From Haemophilus influenzae (GTDB lineage Bacteria > Pseudomonadota > Gammaproteobacteria > Enterobacterales > Pasteurellaceae), in NCBI RefSeq assembly GCF_900475755.1, contig NZ_LS483411.1, forward strand, positions 1,054,001 to 1,118,000: a DNA stretch of 64,000 bases. Direction: 5' to 3'. The position numbers were made by a program, and so were the translations under genes. The notes under the pieces were generated by a model. It was not told where the DNA came from. It saw only the letters and a program-made list of their open reading frames with translations, and made no database searches. This document shows positions 41,598 through 50,583 of this stretch, one piece after another (the stretch's first letter is position 1; each line of letters begins with the position of its first letter).

Positions 41598-41806
41598 TGC
41601 AAGTTTACGCACAACAAAATGACAATTTAGATGCCATCCTTTATCGACATTTTGGACGAAGTGAAGGCTTGCTCGAAATAACATGCGAACTCAATCCGCA
41701 TTTAATGGATAAGCCCATTATTCCCATTGGTACCCCAGTCATATTGCCAGATGCCGATATAGCAAAAATCAGTGTAGCAAATGACACGATTCAACTTTGG
41801 AGCTGA
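41597..41806 (+). CDS. Phage tail protein X (P2 gpX family)
   Basis: 69 residues with the LysM-like gpX pattern (QVYAQQNDNLDAILYRHFGR, GTPVILPD, ending TIQLWS). It is an essential tail protein in P2. Its frame is intact; the start overlaps the gpL stop. Confidence 0.88.
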   Translation: MQVYAQQNDNLDAILYRHFGRSEGLLEITCELNPHLMDKPIIPIGTPVILPDADIAKISVANDTIQLWS

Positions 41807-41807
41807 T

Positions 41808-42029
41808 ATGCACGACACACCATCAAGAGCGTCTTACACATCAGGAATATTCGCTTTCTTAATTGGACGCATTGCCGATATGTTCTCAAATGTAAATTGG
41901 GCTGATGTCGCATCGATTACAGGTATTGTGATTGGTGTCGCCACCTTTCTTGTGAATTGGTATTACAAGAAAAAAGATTTTGAATTAAAAGAAAAAGAAC
42001 TTAAACAACGGATCCATCATCATGATTAA
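41808..42029 (+). CDS. Phage holin (HP1 type)
   Basis: 73 residues from the ATG at 41808, one base past the gpX stop. One clear membrane helix (about VASITGIVIGVATFLVNWYY, 36-55), a possible re-entrant N-terminal amphipathic segment (IFAFLIGRIADMF), and a highly charged C-tail (KKKDFELKEKELKQR, then HHH). Position directly before the endolysin supports the holin call. Confidence 0.78.
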   Translation: MHDTPSRASYTSGIFAFLIGRIADMFSNVNWADVASITGIVIGVATFLVNWYYKKKDFELKEKELKQRIHHHD

Positions 42030-42540
42030 ACGTTCTGCTAAATACATCTGCGCCATATCCGCCGTTGTTGGACTGGTGATTGCCACTCATGGGAATGAAA
42101 TTCGAACATCAGAAAAAGGCTTGTTACTGATTGGCAATGCAGAAGGTTGCATGAAAAAGCCCTATCAATGCCCTGCCGATGTTTTAACAGTCGGCATAGG
42201 CATAACTGATGCTGTTGAAAAAATTGACCGCAATAAAATTTACAGCTTACAAGAAATTGCCGAATTATACGTAAAAGGCATTAAACAATCAGAAAAATGC
42301 GTTAATCAATACGCCAACGGGCAAACTATGCCACAAGGTGCATTTGATGCCTTAGTGTCCATTACCTTTAACGTAGGATGTGGCAAATTAAAAAATAGCT
42401 CACTTTTTAAAATGGCACGCCAAGGCTACAGCAAAGCCATGTGCGGTCAGTTTGAGCGTTGGATTTATGCCGCAGGAAAAGTGCTAAAAGGCTTAATCGA
42501 ACGCCGACAAAAGGAGAAAAACCTATGTTTAATTTCTTAA
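42022..42540 (+). CDS. Phage endolysin (T4/P21-type lysozyme) with SAR-like N-terminus
   Basis: 172 residues. The N-terminal hydrophobic segment ICAISAVVGLVIATHG (9-24) resembles a signal-arrest-release anchor. The catalytic pattern Glu-x8-(Asp/Cys)-x5-Thr is present as EGCMKKPYQC then PADVLT, with Cys in place of the usual Asp, as in some P21-like lysozymes. The conserved C-terminus KGLIERRQKEKNLC is complete. It overlaps the holin by 8 bases. It cuts peptidoglycan at the end of infection. Confidence 0.88.
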   Translation: MIKRSAKYICAISAVVGLVIATHGNEIRTSEKGLLLIGNAEGCMKKPYQCPADVLTVGIGITDAVEKIDRNKIYSLQEIAELYVKGIKQSEKCVNQYANGQTMPQGAFDALVSITFNVGCGKLKNSSLFKMARQGYSKAMCGQFERWIYAAGKVLKGLIERRQKEKNLCLIS

Positions 42541-42794
42541 CTGCCAAAGAAAGAAGCATTTTACTTATCGGGCCAATACTACTTGTACTCTTGATTATGT
42601 TTCTGGGATTTGAGGCTAATTATTGGCGAAAAGAAATGCTCAAAGAAGAACAGCTAAAACTGAAATGGCAAAACGCTTACATTGAGTTAAATCATAGTGT
42701 TCAAAATTTTGCCGAACAGCAAGCACAACTTATTCAAGCCGTAAACAACCTCAAAGCAAAATCAACAAACACAGGATTTAAAAAATGTACTTAA
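42525..42794 (+). CDS. Inner-membrane spanin (Rz/LysB-like)
   Basis: 89 residues from the ATG at 42525 (AAGGAG ribosome site). One N-terminal membrane helix (SILLIGPILLVLLIMFLGFE) followed by a periplasmic coiled coil (EEQLKLKWQNAYIELNHSVQ, Gln-rich). It overlaps the endolysin at its start and the lipoprotein gene at its end, as in Rz/Rz1 pairs. Confidence 0.8.
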   Translation: MFNFLTAKERSILLIGPILLVLLIMFLGFEANYWRKEMLKEEQLKLKWQNAYIELNHSVQNFAEQQAQLIQAVNNLKAKSTNTGFKKCT

Positions 42795-43048
42795 ATCAAA
42801 TCAAGATTGGGCTGATAGCCCTTTGCCTGATGATGTTAAACGCCTGCTCAACTCAGCAGGAAATCATTAAGTCGCCGATTCTTTGTCCGCAAACCACAGA
42901 GTGCAGTGCCTATTCGCCACAAATCCGCACCAATGGCGAATTAGCCGAAGCCTATTTACGGACACTGCACCACCTTGATTTGTGCATTATCGAGAACTCA
43001 AGTTTAAAAAAATGCATGGATGAATTTAATAAAAAGGAACAGCCATGA
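42785..43048 (+). CDS. Outer-membrane spanin lipoprotein (Rz1/LysC-like)
   Basis: 87 residues. A lipoprotein signal with lipobox LNAC (Cys21: LIALCLMMLNACSTQQ), then a short periplasmic domain with several Cys. It overlaps the i-spanin gene by 10 bases and the next gene by 4. The pair would fuse inner and outer membranes after holin and endolysin action. Confidence 0.8.
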   Translation: MYLNQIKIGLIALCLMMLNACSTQQEIIKSPILCPQTTECSAYSPQIRTNGELAEAYLRTLHHLDLCIIENSSLKKCMDEFNKKEQP

Positions 43049-43341
43049 CAGATCAATTCGACCGAGCACAACAGCTTGAAGAAATGCAACGCGAAATCGC
43101 CCTGAAAAAACACCGCACTTTTAAAGCAGTAAGTCGCCTTTATTGTGAAGATTGCGATGCACCCATCCCAGAAAAACGCAGACAAATGATTCAGGGCGTA
43201 ACACGTTGCGTGGTTTCTAAAAAAGAGGGTAATAACGTACAAATTCATTACGCAAAAGAACCAGTATGGGATGAACCACCCCGAGTAAAAGTCTACTTGG
43301 AAAACTGGGATTCGCCAATTTTTGAGGGGGATATAGTCTAA
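43045..43341 (+). pseudogene. In-frame deletion fusion of a TraR/DksA-type protein and tail completion gpR
   Basis: 98 codons. Residues 1 to about 55 are a TraR/DksA-like zinc protein (helix EEMQREIALKKHR, then YCEDCDAPIPEKRRQMIQGV and TRCV), but the fourth zinc cysteine is missing. From about residue 57 the sequence (SKKEGNNVQIHYAKEPVWDE to the end FEGDIV) resembles the C-terminus of P2 gpR, which precedes gpS. A deletion appears to have joined the two genes in frame. The reading frame is open, so a hybrid could be made, but neither parent is complete. Confidence 0.7.
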
Positions 43342-43761
43342 TGGCAACAGTAGAAGAAGTTCAGGCAAAATTGACCGCACTTATTGCCAATCTTTCTCTG
43401 CAGGCACGTAGACAACTTGGGCGAAAAATCGGGCAAGCCTTACGAAAAAGACAATCGAACCGAATTGCACGCCAACAAAACCCCGATGGTTCTGCCTTTG
43501 AACCGAGAAAACCACGTAAAGAATTTAGAAAAAAAAGGGCGAATCAAACGCAAAGCCATGTTCGCTAAACTTCGCACCGCCCGACATTTAAAAGTGCGGT
43601 CAAATGGTAACGAAGTTTCAGTGGGTTTTAATGGCTCAAGTGCCGCCATTGCTACAGTGCATCAATACGGTTTAAGCGCTAGCCCATCTAAATATAAAGA
43701 TTTCAAAGTGCAATTACACCAAAATCAATTGCAAGCCCAAGTAAGCCAACAGACAGAATAA
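43341..43761 (+). pseudogene. Phage tail completion protein (P2 gpS family), frameshifted
   Basis: Starts MATVEEVQAKLTALIANLSL and shows the gpS pattern RRQLGRKIGQALRKRQSNRI plus DGSAFEPRKP. In an A8 run (43529-43536) the frame is lost and the first frame stops at 43568. The rest (GRIKRKAMFAKLRTARHLKV, VHQYGL, to the stop at 43761) is in another frame. The total length is one base over a multiple of three, so a single A was gained; A7 would restore about 139 residues. Confidence 0.85.
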
Positions 43762-43852
43762 ATAATGAAAGTATCGCAATCATATTTCCCCCTTTTGCTT
43801 GCTCGATTATTGAGCTAAATAATTAATCTTGTTAATAGAAAAGTGAATAAAA

Positions 43853-45812
43853 ATGAATAATTTACAACTTACCGTTTTATTAAATGCCATTGATAAAATT
43901 TCTGCTCCAGTTCGCAGTGCATCTAAAAGCGTTAATGAGCTATCGGCAAAACTAAAAGAAAGCAAATCGATTCAGCGACAACTAAATCAGCAAAATAAAC
44001 AGCATCAAGCTGCAATGAAACAATATGCTTCTGCTATCAACCCATTGAAATCAAAATTAGATTCACTAAATCAAGAATTAGAGCAAGCCAAACAAAAAGC
44101 AGCGTCTTATGCTCAATATATGAAGAATGCTCAACATCCTACTGCAGGACTTCAAAAGGAAGTAGAGAAAGCGAAAAGTGCGGTAAAAAACTCAAGCAAG
44201 AACAAATTGATGCAGCAAATAAATTACAGCAAGCACGCCAAGAATTAGCAAAATCAGGCATTTCTGCAGAAAAACTCGCGCAAAAGCAAAGAGAACTGCA
44301 GAAAAATACCAAAAGCGTAACGGATCAAATTAAAAATCAAGAAGCCGCATTGAAGAAACTCAACGCTAAGCAGGCTGCTTATAATCAATATCGTGGGCAA
44401 GTTGAAACTCTCAAAAGTATTAGTGGAAAAGCACAAATTATTGGCGCTCAAGCCTCTGCTGCGGGTACAACGATCACTGCACCAATTGTCAATTCCATTC
44501 GAGATTTTATGTCGTTTGAAGATGTTATGGCGGGGGTCGCTCGCCAAGTTCCAGGGCTAAAAGACAAATTTGGGCAATTTACTCCTAAATACGATGAATG
44601 GAAAAATAAGATTAAACAGCTTTCAACTGAATTACCTCTTACCACAAATCAAATTGGTGACATGGTTACTGCTGCAGCGAGAATGGATATTCAGGAAAAT
44701 GAATTGGAAGATTTTATTCGCTTAAATACCCAAATGGCGACAGCATTTGATGCAGAAAACCCCGATGAATTAGTAGAGTTATTTGGTAAAGTACAGAAAA
44801 ACTTTAAATTAACCACCAAAGATGCCAAAGAGCTAGCCGATACTATTAACTATTTAGATGATAATGCCATTTCAAAGGGGACAGATATTATTAATTTTCT
44901 AAATAACACATCAGGAATTGGTAATTTAGTCAAAATTAGTGAAAAGAATCTTGCTGCACTTGGTTCAACTTTATTAACGGCAGGAAACGAAGCCAGTACA
45001 TCAGCCAAAGCAATCGAAAGTACGTTCAACCGTCTAAGTAAAGCCACTAGAATAAAACCCGTTAATAACGGACTAAAAGCGTTAGGTTTAGATCCAAAAG
45101 CGATTCAAAAAGCAATGGTAAAAGATGCTCAAGGCACATTAATGATGATTGTTGAAAAAATAAAAAAATTGCCTAAACATTTATAGGCTGGCGTAATTAG
45201 CGATATTGCAGGCGGAAATTATAATACCCAATTAGCAGGGCTTGTTGCCAATACCGAAGAATGGCGCAGACAAATTGAACTGGCAAATAGTGAAGAAGCT
45301 AAAAATAGTATGGCTAGGGAATTTCAAACCCGAATGACTACTTTATCAGCAAAATGGCAATTATTTAAAAATCGTTTATTCAATGTAAATAGTTCTGTAG
45401 GAGCCAGTTTAAAAGATACGATGACTAGCTTAATGGACGGAGTTGGCTATTTGCTTGATAAAATCCAGACGTGGATTGATAAACATCCTAAATTAACCTC
45501 TACTATAGCAAAAACAGCAGCTGCAGTTGGGGAAGTTTAAGCCTATTAGGTGCATTAAGCCTTGCTTTAAGTTTTATACTTTACCCCGCCGCACGGCTAT
45601 TTTTAGGCTTATCCAAATTAAACGTAATTCTTCCTAAATTTTCAGGACATTTATCATCTGCAGGGCGGCTAATATTAAGAGGATTACTTTCTCCGCTAAA
45701 ATTAATTGCACTGGCTATCAGTCCACTAGGGATAGTTAAATGCGTGGGCTTACGACCAACCTACATTGGATTATATGTTGTTATATCAATAACCAAGCTA
45801 AAACAAGCATAA
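43853..45812 (+). pseudogene. Phage tail tape measure protein (P2 gpT family), multiply broken and truncated
   Basis: The N-terminus is MNNLQLTVLLNAIDKISAPV followed by a long coiled coil. Frame is lost in an A6 run at 44185-44190 directly after an uptake core (44176-44184) and regained in another frame that carries the conserved TMP core (GTTITAPIVNSIRDFMSFED, AGVARQVPG). A TAG replaces a Gln codon at 45184-45186 (LPKHL*AGVISDIAGG). A lost G in the G run at 45529-45532 shifts the frame again (TAAAVGGSLSLLGAL). After about 45735 the reading no longer looks like gpT and stops at 45812. Intact relatives are several hundred residues longer. Confidence 0.85.
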
Positions 45813-45892
45813 AGTGCGGTTAAAAAAGCTAATAAAAGAAAGACAAGGAATTAGCTTAAAACTAATAATATTTTGTAGAAATTTTAAAAAAT

Positions 45893-45918
45893 AAAACCGA
45901 GCATTTACTCGGTTTTTT
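45893..45918 (-). terminator. Terminator after the NSS transporter gene
   Basis: Stem AAAACCGAG / CTCGGTTTT around CATTTA, with A and T runs on both sides. Confidence 0.85.
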
Positions 45919-45923
45919 CTTTT

Positions 45924-47297
45924 TTAGAACAGATTGCTAATAAAAATCACTAAGATGATCACGGGGACAACAAATTTCACGTAGTTAAACCAAATTTTGA
46001 TAAAAGTTGAATATTTTGTTGAAGAAAGTTCTTTTTTGGCTTCATCTTTTAATACAAAACCAACGAAAATAGCACAGCCAAGTGCGGTCAGCATAAAGAG
46101 AATATTTCCACTGGCGTAATCATAGAAATCAAAAATGCTTTTGCCGAAGATGGTTACGCTTTTCCATAGATTATCCCCTAAAATTGCTGGAATATTGCCT
46201 AATAGAAAGATCCCTCCAAGCGTAAAAATAATGGCTTTACCACGACGCATTCTGAGTTTTTCTTGCAATGCCGTGATGATTACTTCATAAATTGTGATGG
46301 AAGTCGTTAGTGCGGCAATTAATAATAAGCCGAAGAAGATAATCGCAAAGAATTTACCTGCCCATAAGTGAGAAAATACGATAGGTAAACTTTGGAATAC
46401 TAAAGTTGGCCCTGCGTTTGGTTCAATCCCAAAAGTGAAAAGTGATGGGAAAATCATAAAGCCAGCAAGTACAGCAATAATTGTGTTGGTAAAACCTGTG
46501 ATTACGGCGGTGTGGATTAAGTTTTCTTCTTTATTGAGGTAACTGGAAAGGGTAATTAATACGCCAAAACCAAGGCTTAATGCGAAGAATACTTGACCTA
46601 AAACGAAGATAAATAATTGTGGGGTAATTTTGCTGAAATCAGGTTTTAAATAGAATGTAATGCCTTCCATTGCGCCCGATAATGTTACGTTGCGAATAAC
46701 CATTCCAATTAAGAAGATAAATAGCAGTGGCATTAAATATTTTACCGAACGTTCAATCCCACCAATGATACCCTTTGCCAAGATAATGTAATTCACGACA
46801 ACAAATAAGAATGTGTAGAACATAATTTCATAAGGGCTGTTGCCGATATGAAGATCGTAGAAATTTTTGGCAATGTCTTTTGTGATGGGGCTTGAAATGT
46901 CCAATGTACCGTTAATTAGGCTGATGATATAAGAAATAACCCAACCACCAAGCACCATATAATACGCCATAATGCCAAATGCACCGAGTAAGCCCATATA
47001 ACCTAATATTTTCCAATATTTAGAAATGCCTTTTCCTTTGTCGAGAATTTTATCGCCGAAGGCATCAATAGAATTTACACGTAAGCGGCGACCTATCACG
47101 TTTTCAACTAAAATCATTGGGATACCGATTACAATCATTGCGATGCAGAAAAGTAGAACGTAGGCACCGCCACCATTTTCCCCCACGAGATAAGGGAAAC
47201 GCCAAGTTGCACCGAAACCGACAGTTGCACCTGCGACCGTCATAACATAAGTTAGGCGGCTCGACCAAGTTTGTCGCTGTTTATTATTTGTTGTCAT
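45924..47297 (-). CDS. Sodium:neurotransmitter symporter (NSS/SNF) family transporter
   Basis: 457 residues with about 11-12 membrane spans. The NSS helix-1 signature is clear: TYVMTVAGATVGFGATWRFP followed by YLVGENGGGAYVLLF (about 15-50), which forms the sodium and substrate sites; bacterial members such as LeuT and TnaT carry amino acids. The substrate here is not identifiable. It is transcribed alone after nth. From memory this is HI1690. Confidence 0.92.
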   Translation of the reverse strand: MTTNNKQRQTWSSRLTYVMTVAGATVGFGATWRFPYLVGENGGGAYVLLFCIAMIVIGIPMILVENVIGRRLRVNSIDAFGDKILDKGKGISKYWKILGYMGLLGAFGIMAYYMVLGGWVISYIISLINGTLDISSPITKDIAKNFYDLHIGNSPYEIMFYTFLFVVVNYIILAKGIIGGIERSVKYLMPLLFIFLIGMVIRNVTLSGAMEGITFYLKPDFSKITPQLFIFVLGQVFFALSLGFGVLITLSSYLNKEENLIHTAVITGFTNTIIAVLAGFMIFPSLFTFGIEPNAGPTLVFQSLPIVFSHLWAGKFFAIIFFGLLLIAALTTSITIYEVIITALQEKLRMRRGKAIIFTLGGIFLLGNIPAILGDNLWKSVTIFGKSIFDFYDYASGNILFMLTALGCAIFVGFVLKDEAKKELSSTKYSTFIKIWFNYVKFVVPVIILVIFISNLF

Positions 47298-47322
47298 TTT
47301 TTATCCTATTTTTAATAAAAAG

Positions 47323-47352
47323 TGCGGTAAATAATTAGGCTGTTTTACCGCA
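47323..47352 (-). terminator. nth terminator built on an uptake core
   Basis: TGCGGTAAA (47323-47331) / TTTACCGCA (47344-47352). On the minus strand the distal arm runs into ACCGCACTTTTT, so an uptake core supplies the arm and the T run. Confidence 0.7.
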
Positions 47353-47355
47353 AAA

Positions 47356-47991
47356 TTAAAATTCAACTTTTTCTTTATATTCACAAAGATCTTCAATAAT
47401 GCAAGATCCACAACGTGGTTTGCGTGCAATACAAGTGTAGCGTCCGTGTAAAATCAGCCAATGATGAACATCTACTTTAAATTCATTAGGTACGACTTTA
47501 AGCAGTTTTTCTTCCACTTTTACCACATCTTTACCCGCTGCAAAATTAGTACGATTGCAAACACGGAAAATATGGGTATCCACGGCAATGGTTGGGTGAC
47601 CAAATGCTGTATTTAGTACAACATTGGCTGTTTTTCGCCCAACACCTGCTAATGCTTCTAAGGCTTCACGATTTTCGGGGATTTCGCCGTTGTGCTTTTC
47701 GATTAAATCACGGCAGGTTTTGATAATATTTTCTGCTTTACTATTAAAAAGCCCGATAGTTTTAATATAGCTTTTTAAACCGTCTAATCCTAAGTCTAAA
47801 ATCGCTTGAGGCGTGTTTGCCACGGGGAATAGTTTCTCTGTTGCTTTATTCACGCCTTTATCCGTTGCTTGTGCCGATAGAATGACCGCAATTAATAATT
47901 CAAAGGGCGAGTTATACTGTAATTCTGTGGTTGGGTGGGGATTTTGCTCCCGTAATCTTGTGAGTATTTCGATTCTTTTTGTTTTGTTCAT
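47356..47991 (-). CDS. nth: Endonuclease III (DNA glycosylase/AP lyase)
   Basis: 211 residues. It removes oxidised pyrimidines. The helix-hairpin-helix ALAGVGRKTANVVLN contains catalytic Lys120; Asp138 is in TIAVDTHIF. The [4Fe-4S] loop Cys187-x6-Cys194-x2-Cys197-x5-Cys203 is complete. In many gamma-proteobacteria nth follows the rsx (rnf) genes, as here, separated by 179 bases that hold a degenerate repeat. Confidence 0.97.
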   Translation of the reverse strand: MNKTKRIEILTRLREQNPHPTTELQYNSPFELLIAVILSAQATDKGVNKATEKLFPVANTPQAILDLGLDGLKSYIKTIGLFNSKAENIIKTCRDLIEKHNGEIPENREALEALAGVGRKTANVVLNTAFGHPTIAVDTHIFRVCNRTNFAAGKDVVKVEEKLLKVVPNEFKVDVHHWLILHGRYTCIARKPRCGSCIIEDLCEYKEKVEF

Positions 47992-48048
47992 ATTTTGTAG
48001 AAATTAGTCTATTTTATTTATTGAAATTATTTGTTTAGAAGGTTGCAA

Positions 48049-48165
48049 GCCCCCTTCCGTCACTTCGTGGCACCTTCCCCCGCAAGCAGGGGAAGGCAAG
48101 ATTTTTTTGAACCTCTTTTTGTCACTTTGTGACATCGCCCTGTAAGTAGGGGAAGCAAGATTTGG
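48049..48165. repeat. Degenerate direct repeat between rsxE and nth
   Basis: Two roughly 55-60-base copies: the first (48049-48107) with CTTCCGTCACTTCGTGGCAC and CCCGCAAGCAGGGGAAGGCA, the second (48111-48165) with TTTTTGTCACTTTGTGACAT and CCTGTAAGTAGGGGAAGCAA; both end CAAGATTT. Each has small inverted repeats (GTCAC..GTGAC; CCCC..GGGG). It looks like a REP-type dispersed element and has no coding capacity. Confidence 0.6.
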
Positions 48166-48170
48166 TTGCC

Positions 48171-48878
48171 TTATTTTTTTACATTATCAATTCGATTTTT
48201 TATGGCGAGGAGCAAGCCTAAGCCTATAAATGCGCCTGGTGGCAGAATGAAAAGTAAAAAGCTACTGTCTGTATGGTAAATATGGTGCGTTAAAAATTTT
48301 GCTTGTTCGCCGAATAGATTTTCGATGCCCTCAAAAATCGTGCCTTGCCCAATAATTTCACGCAATGCACCGAGTACTGTTAAGCTAAGTACCATTCCTA
48401 ATCCCATTGAAAATCCATCCCAGATCGAATGGAGTAAGCTGTTTTTTGAGGCGAATGCTTCTGCACGACCGATAATAATGCAGTTAGTCACAATTAATGG
48501 AATAAAAATCCCCAGTGATTGATAAAGCGTATAAGTGTAAGCATTCATTAAAAGTTGAACCGCGGTTACTGTTGTCGCAATAATCATCACGTAGATTGGA
48601 ATACGGATTTCCTTAGGAATATATTGACGGAAAAGGGAAATGACCGTATTTGTGCAAGTGAGTACAAGCATTGTTGCTAAGCCCAAACCAAGCGCGTTGG
48701 TGGCGGTGCTAGACACCGCTAAAAGCGGACAAAGCCCGAGAAGTTGGACAACCGCAGGGTTATTTTTCCAAATTCCTTGAGTAAAAATATCTTTCCAGAT
48801 GGATTTTTGTTGATTTTCAACCGCACTTTCTATTTTTTCTTCTTCAAGTGCGGTATTTTTTTCAGTTAAATCTGTCAT
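48171..48878 (-). CDS. rsxE: Rnf/Rsx electron transport complex subunit E
   Basis: 235 residues. Six membrane spans after an N-terminal tail of about 30 residues (which includes an uptake-core-encoded stretch). Conserved stretch [20 protein letters not shown] near 33. Paralogue of RsxA; the two form the antiparallel core of the ion-pumping or NADH-ferredoxin complex. Last rsx gene of the operon. Confidence 0.95.
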   Translation of the reverse strand: MTDLTEKNTALEEEKIESAVENQQKSIWKDIFTQGIWKNNPAVVQLLGLCPLLAVSSTATNALGLGLATMLVLTCTNTVISLFRQYIPKEIRIPIYVMIIATTVTAVQLLMNAYTYTLYQSLGIFIPLIVTNCIIIGRAEAFASKNSLLHSIWDGFSMGLGMVLSLTVLGALREIIGQGTIFEGIENLFGEQAKFLTHHIYHTDSSFLLFILPPGAFIGLGLLLAIKNRIDNVKK

Positions 48879-48879
48879 A

Positions 48880-49503
48880 TTATTTCACTTGTGTTGAAAG
48901 CTGTTGTAACAAGGCTCGATTATTTAGCATGATTAATGCTGAGCGTTTAGTTTGATTAACCACTGCGCGAGGTGTAATGGTTGCGCCAGAAAATTGATCA
49001 AATTTTCCGCCATCTTTTTTGACTGCCCATTCGCTTAAATTATGTTCATTAATCGATTGATTTGTGAAACCTAAAATCCAGTTAGAAATTCGGCGTTCAA
49101 TTTTATCGCCTAAGCCTGGTGTTTCGTGATGTTCAATTACTCGTACTCCTAACACTTCGCCTTTCGGATCTAATCCTACAAGCAAGCGAATATCGCCAGA
49201 ATAACCATCGGGCGCGGTGGTTTCATAGGCATAGGCAGAAACATTTCCATCTTTTTTCGCAAAATAAATTTTCTGAATGCCCAGCAAATTTTTATCTTGA
49301 GGAATAACCGCACTTTCTAGCAAATTATTGTTGAAATAATCTTGTGGAATAACTTGTAGAAGTAATTCTCGCTGTTGTGCTGCGATTACCGCATCAATTT
49401 TATCTTTTGTTAGGAAGAAAATTCCTGCAGAAATTATTGTGCAAAGTAGGGCAATAAAGCCTAATAATATGCCGTAACGCGATGTGATTTTTACTGTACC
49501 CAT
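48880..49503 (-). CDS. rsxG: Rnf/Rsx electron transport complex subunit G
   Basis: 207 residues from the ATG at 49503 ([20 protein letters not shown]), one base overlapping the rsxD stop (TAATG); a longer frame would lie inside rsxD. One membrane anchor and a periplasmic FMN domain with covalent flavin site [11 protein letters not shown] (Thr). An uptake core lies mid gene. Confidence 0.95.
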   Translation of the reverse strand: MGTVKITSRYGILLGFIALLCTIISAGIFFLTKDKIDAVIAAQQRELLLQVIPQDYFNNNLLESAVIPQDKNLLGIQKIYFAKKDGNVSAYAYETTAPDGYSGDIRLLVGLDPKGEVLGVRVIEHHETPGLGDKIERRISNWILGFTNQSINEHNLSEWAVKKDGGKFDQFSGATITPRAVVNQTKRSALIMLNNRALLQQLSTQVK

Positions 49504-50579
49504 TATTTTTTTCCTTTTATTGGATAACCAGATACGCGAGGACGTGTGTAATGATCGATAAGTGGAACGCAAATATTACTTAATAAAATAGCAAATGCCA
49601 CGCCGTCGGGATAATTTCCGTGATAACGAATGAGATAGACAAATAATCCCACTAATGCACCAAAAAAAATTTTTCCTCGTGGTGTAATGGAGGCTGTGAC
49701 AGGATCTGTGGCAATAAAAAATGCACCAAACATCATTGCACCGCTCACGAGTTGGCTAATTGCACTTAAATGCGTGAAACCAGTGAAAGCGGTGGCTGTG
49801 GCTAAACAGAAAAAGGTTACGATCATTGCCACTGGAATTTGCCAGTGAATGATGCGTTTTAAAATAAGGAAAATTCCGCCCACTAAGAAAGCCACATTGA
49901 CTTGCCACCAGCCTTGAGCAAAGTCGGTTCCATTACCCATAAAAATCGGTAGTTTAATTAATTCATAAAAATCATTTAATTGAGTGTGACTTTTATAGAA
50001 AATTTTTGCGCTATCTAAGGGGGTGGCTTGGGTAATACCATCAATGTTATGCGTAAGTTGTGAAAGCGTAAACCCATCAGTGGTTAAGCCTGAAAATATT
50101 AATGAAAAGGCATCTGAAAAAGTTGGTGTTTCCTGTAATAAATTAATTGGTGGCATCCAAGTTGTCATTGGTAATGGGAATGAAATTAGAAGAATTACAT
50201 AGCCAATCATCGCAGGATTGAATGGATTTTGCCCTAAACCCCCATAAACTTGTTTACCTAATAAAACTGCACAGAGTGTTCCAATAATGATGACCCAATA
50301 AGGTGCATAAGGTGGAATAGCCATTGCCAAAATTAATGCAGTCAGGGCTACGCTGAAATCTGAAAGATAATTGAGCGGCTTTTTGCCGCGTAATTTTATT
50401 GCAATAAATTCCGCAATAATTGCCGTGCCAATGGCTAATGCGGATTGAATTACCACGCCAAATCCAAAATAATAAATTTGCGTGAAAAAAGCGGGCATCA
50501 TTGCCAATATTACCCAAAGCATAATACGCGCTGTGAGTTTCCCCGAATGGGTATGTGGAGAGCTAACCATTTTAAACAT
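49503..50579 (-). CDS. rsxD: Rnf/Rsx electron transport complex subunit D
   Basis: 358 residues, nine to ten membrane spans. The phrase [17 protein letters not shown] is conserved, and [18 protein letters not shown] ([12 protein letters not shown]) contains the Thr that carries covalent FMN in RnfD. It is four bases from rsxC and overlaps rsxG by one. Confidence 0.95.
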   Translation of the reverse strand: MFKMVSSPHTHSGKLTARIMLWVILAMMPAFFTQIYYFGFGVVIQSALAIGTAIIAEFIAIKLRGKKPLNYLSDFSVALTALILAMAIPPYAPYWVIIIGTLCAVLLGKQVYGGLGQNPFNPAMIGYVILLISFPLPMTTWMPPINLLQETPTFSDAFSLIFSGLTTDGFTLSQLTHNIDGITQATPLDSAKIFYKSHTQLNDFYELIKLPIFMGNGTDFAQGWWQVNVAFLVGGIFLILKRIIHWQIPVAMIVTFFCLATATAFTGFTHLSAISQLVSGAMMFGAFFIATDPVTASITPRGKIFFGALVGLFVYLIRYHGNYPDGVAFAILLSNICVPLIDHYTRPRVSGYPIKGKK

Positions 50580-50583
50580 TATT

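Larger units (their letters stand above)
36380..45812. mobile_element. Defective P2/HP1-type prophage
   Basis: Genes in P2 order: Q (portal) and P (terminase) leftward; O, N, M, L, X, holin, endolysin, spanins, TraR, R, S and T rightward. No integrase, repressor, replication, tail sheath or tube, baseplate or fibre gene is present, and P, N, M, TraR/R, S and T are broken. It sits between metE and an NSS transporter gene. No flanking att duplication is evident within the window, so the outer limits are approximate. Confidence 0.9.

Noticed and set aside
43341..43761. Programmed frameshifting in gpS
   Set aside because: Known programmed shifts in P2-like phages occur in E/E' rather than S, and neighbouring genes are plainly decaying, so mutation is simpler.
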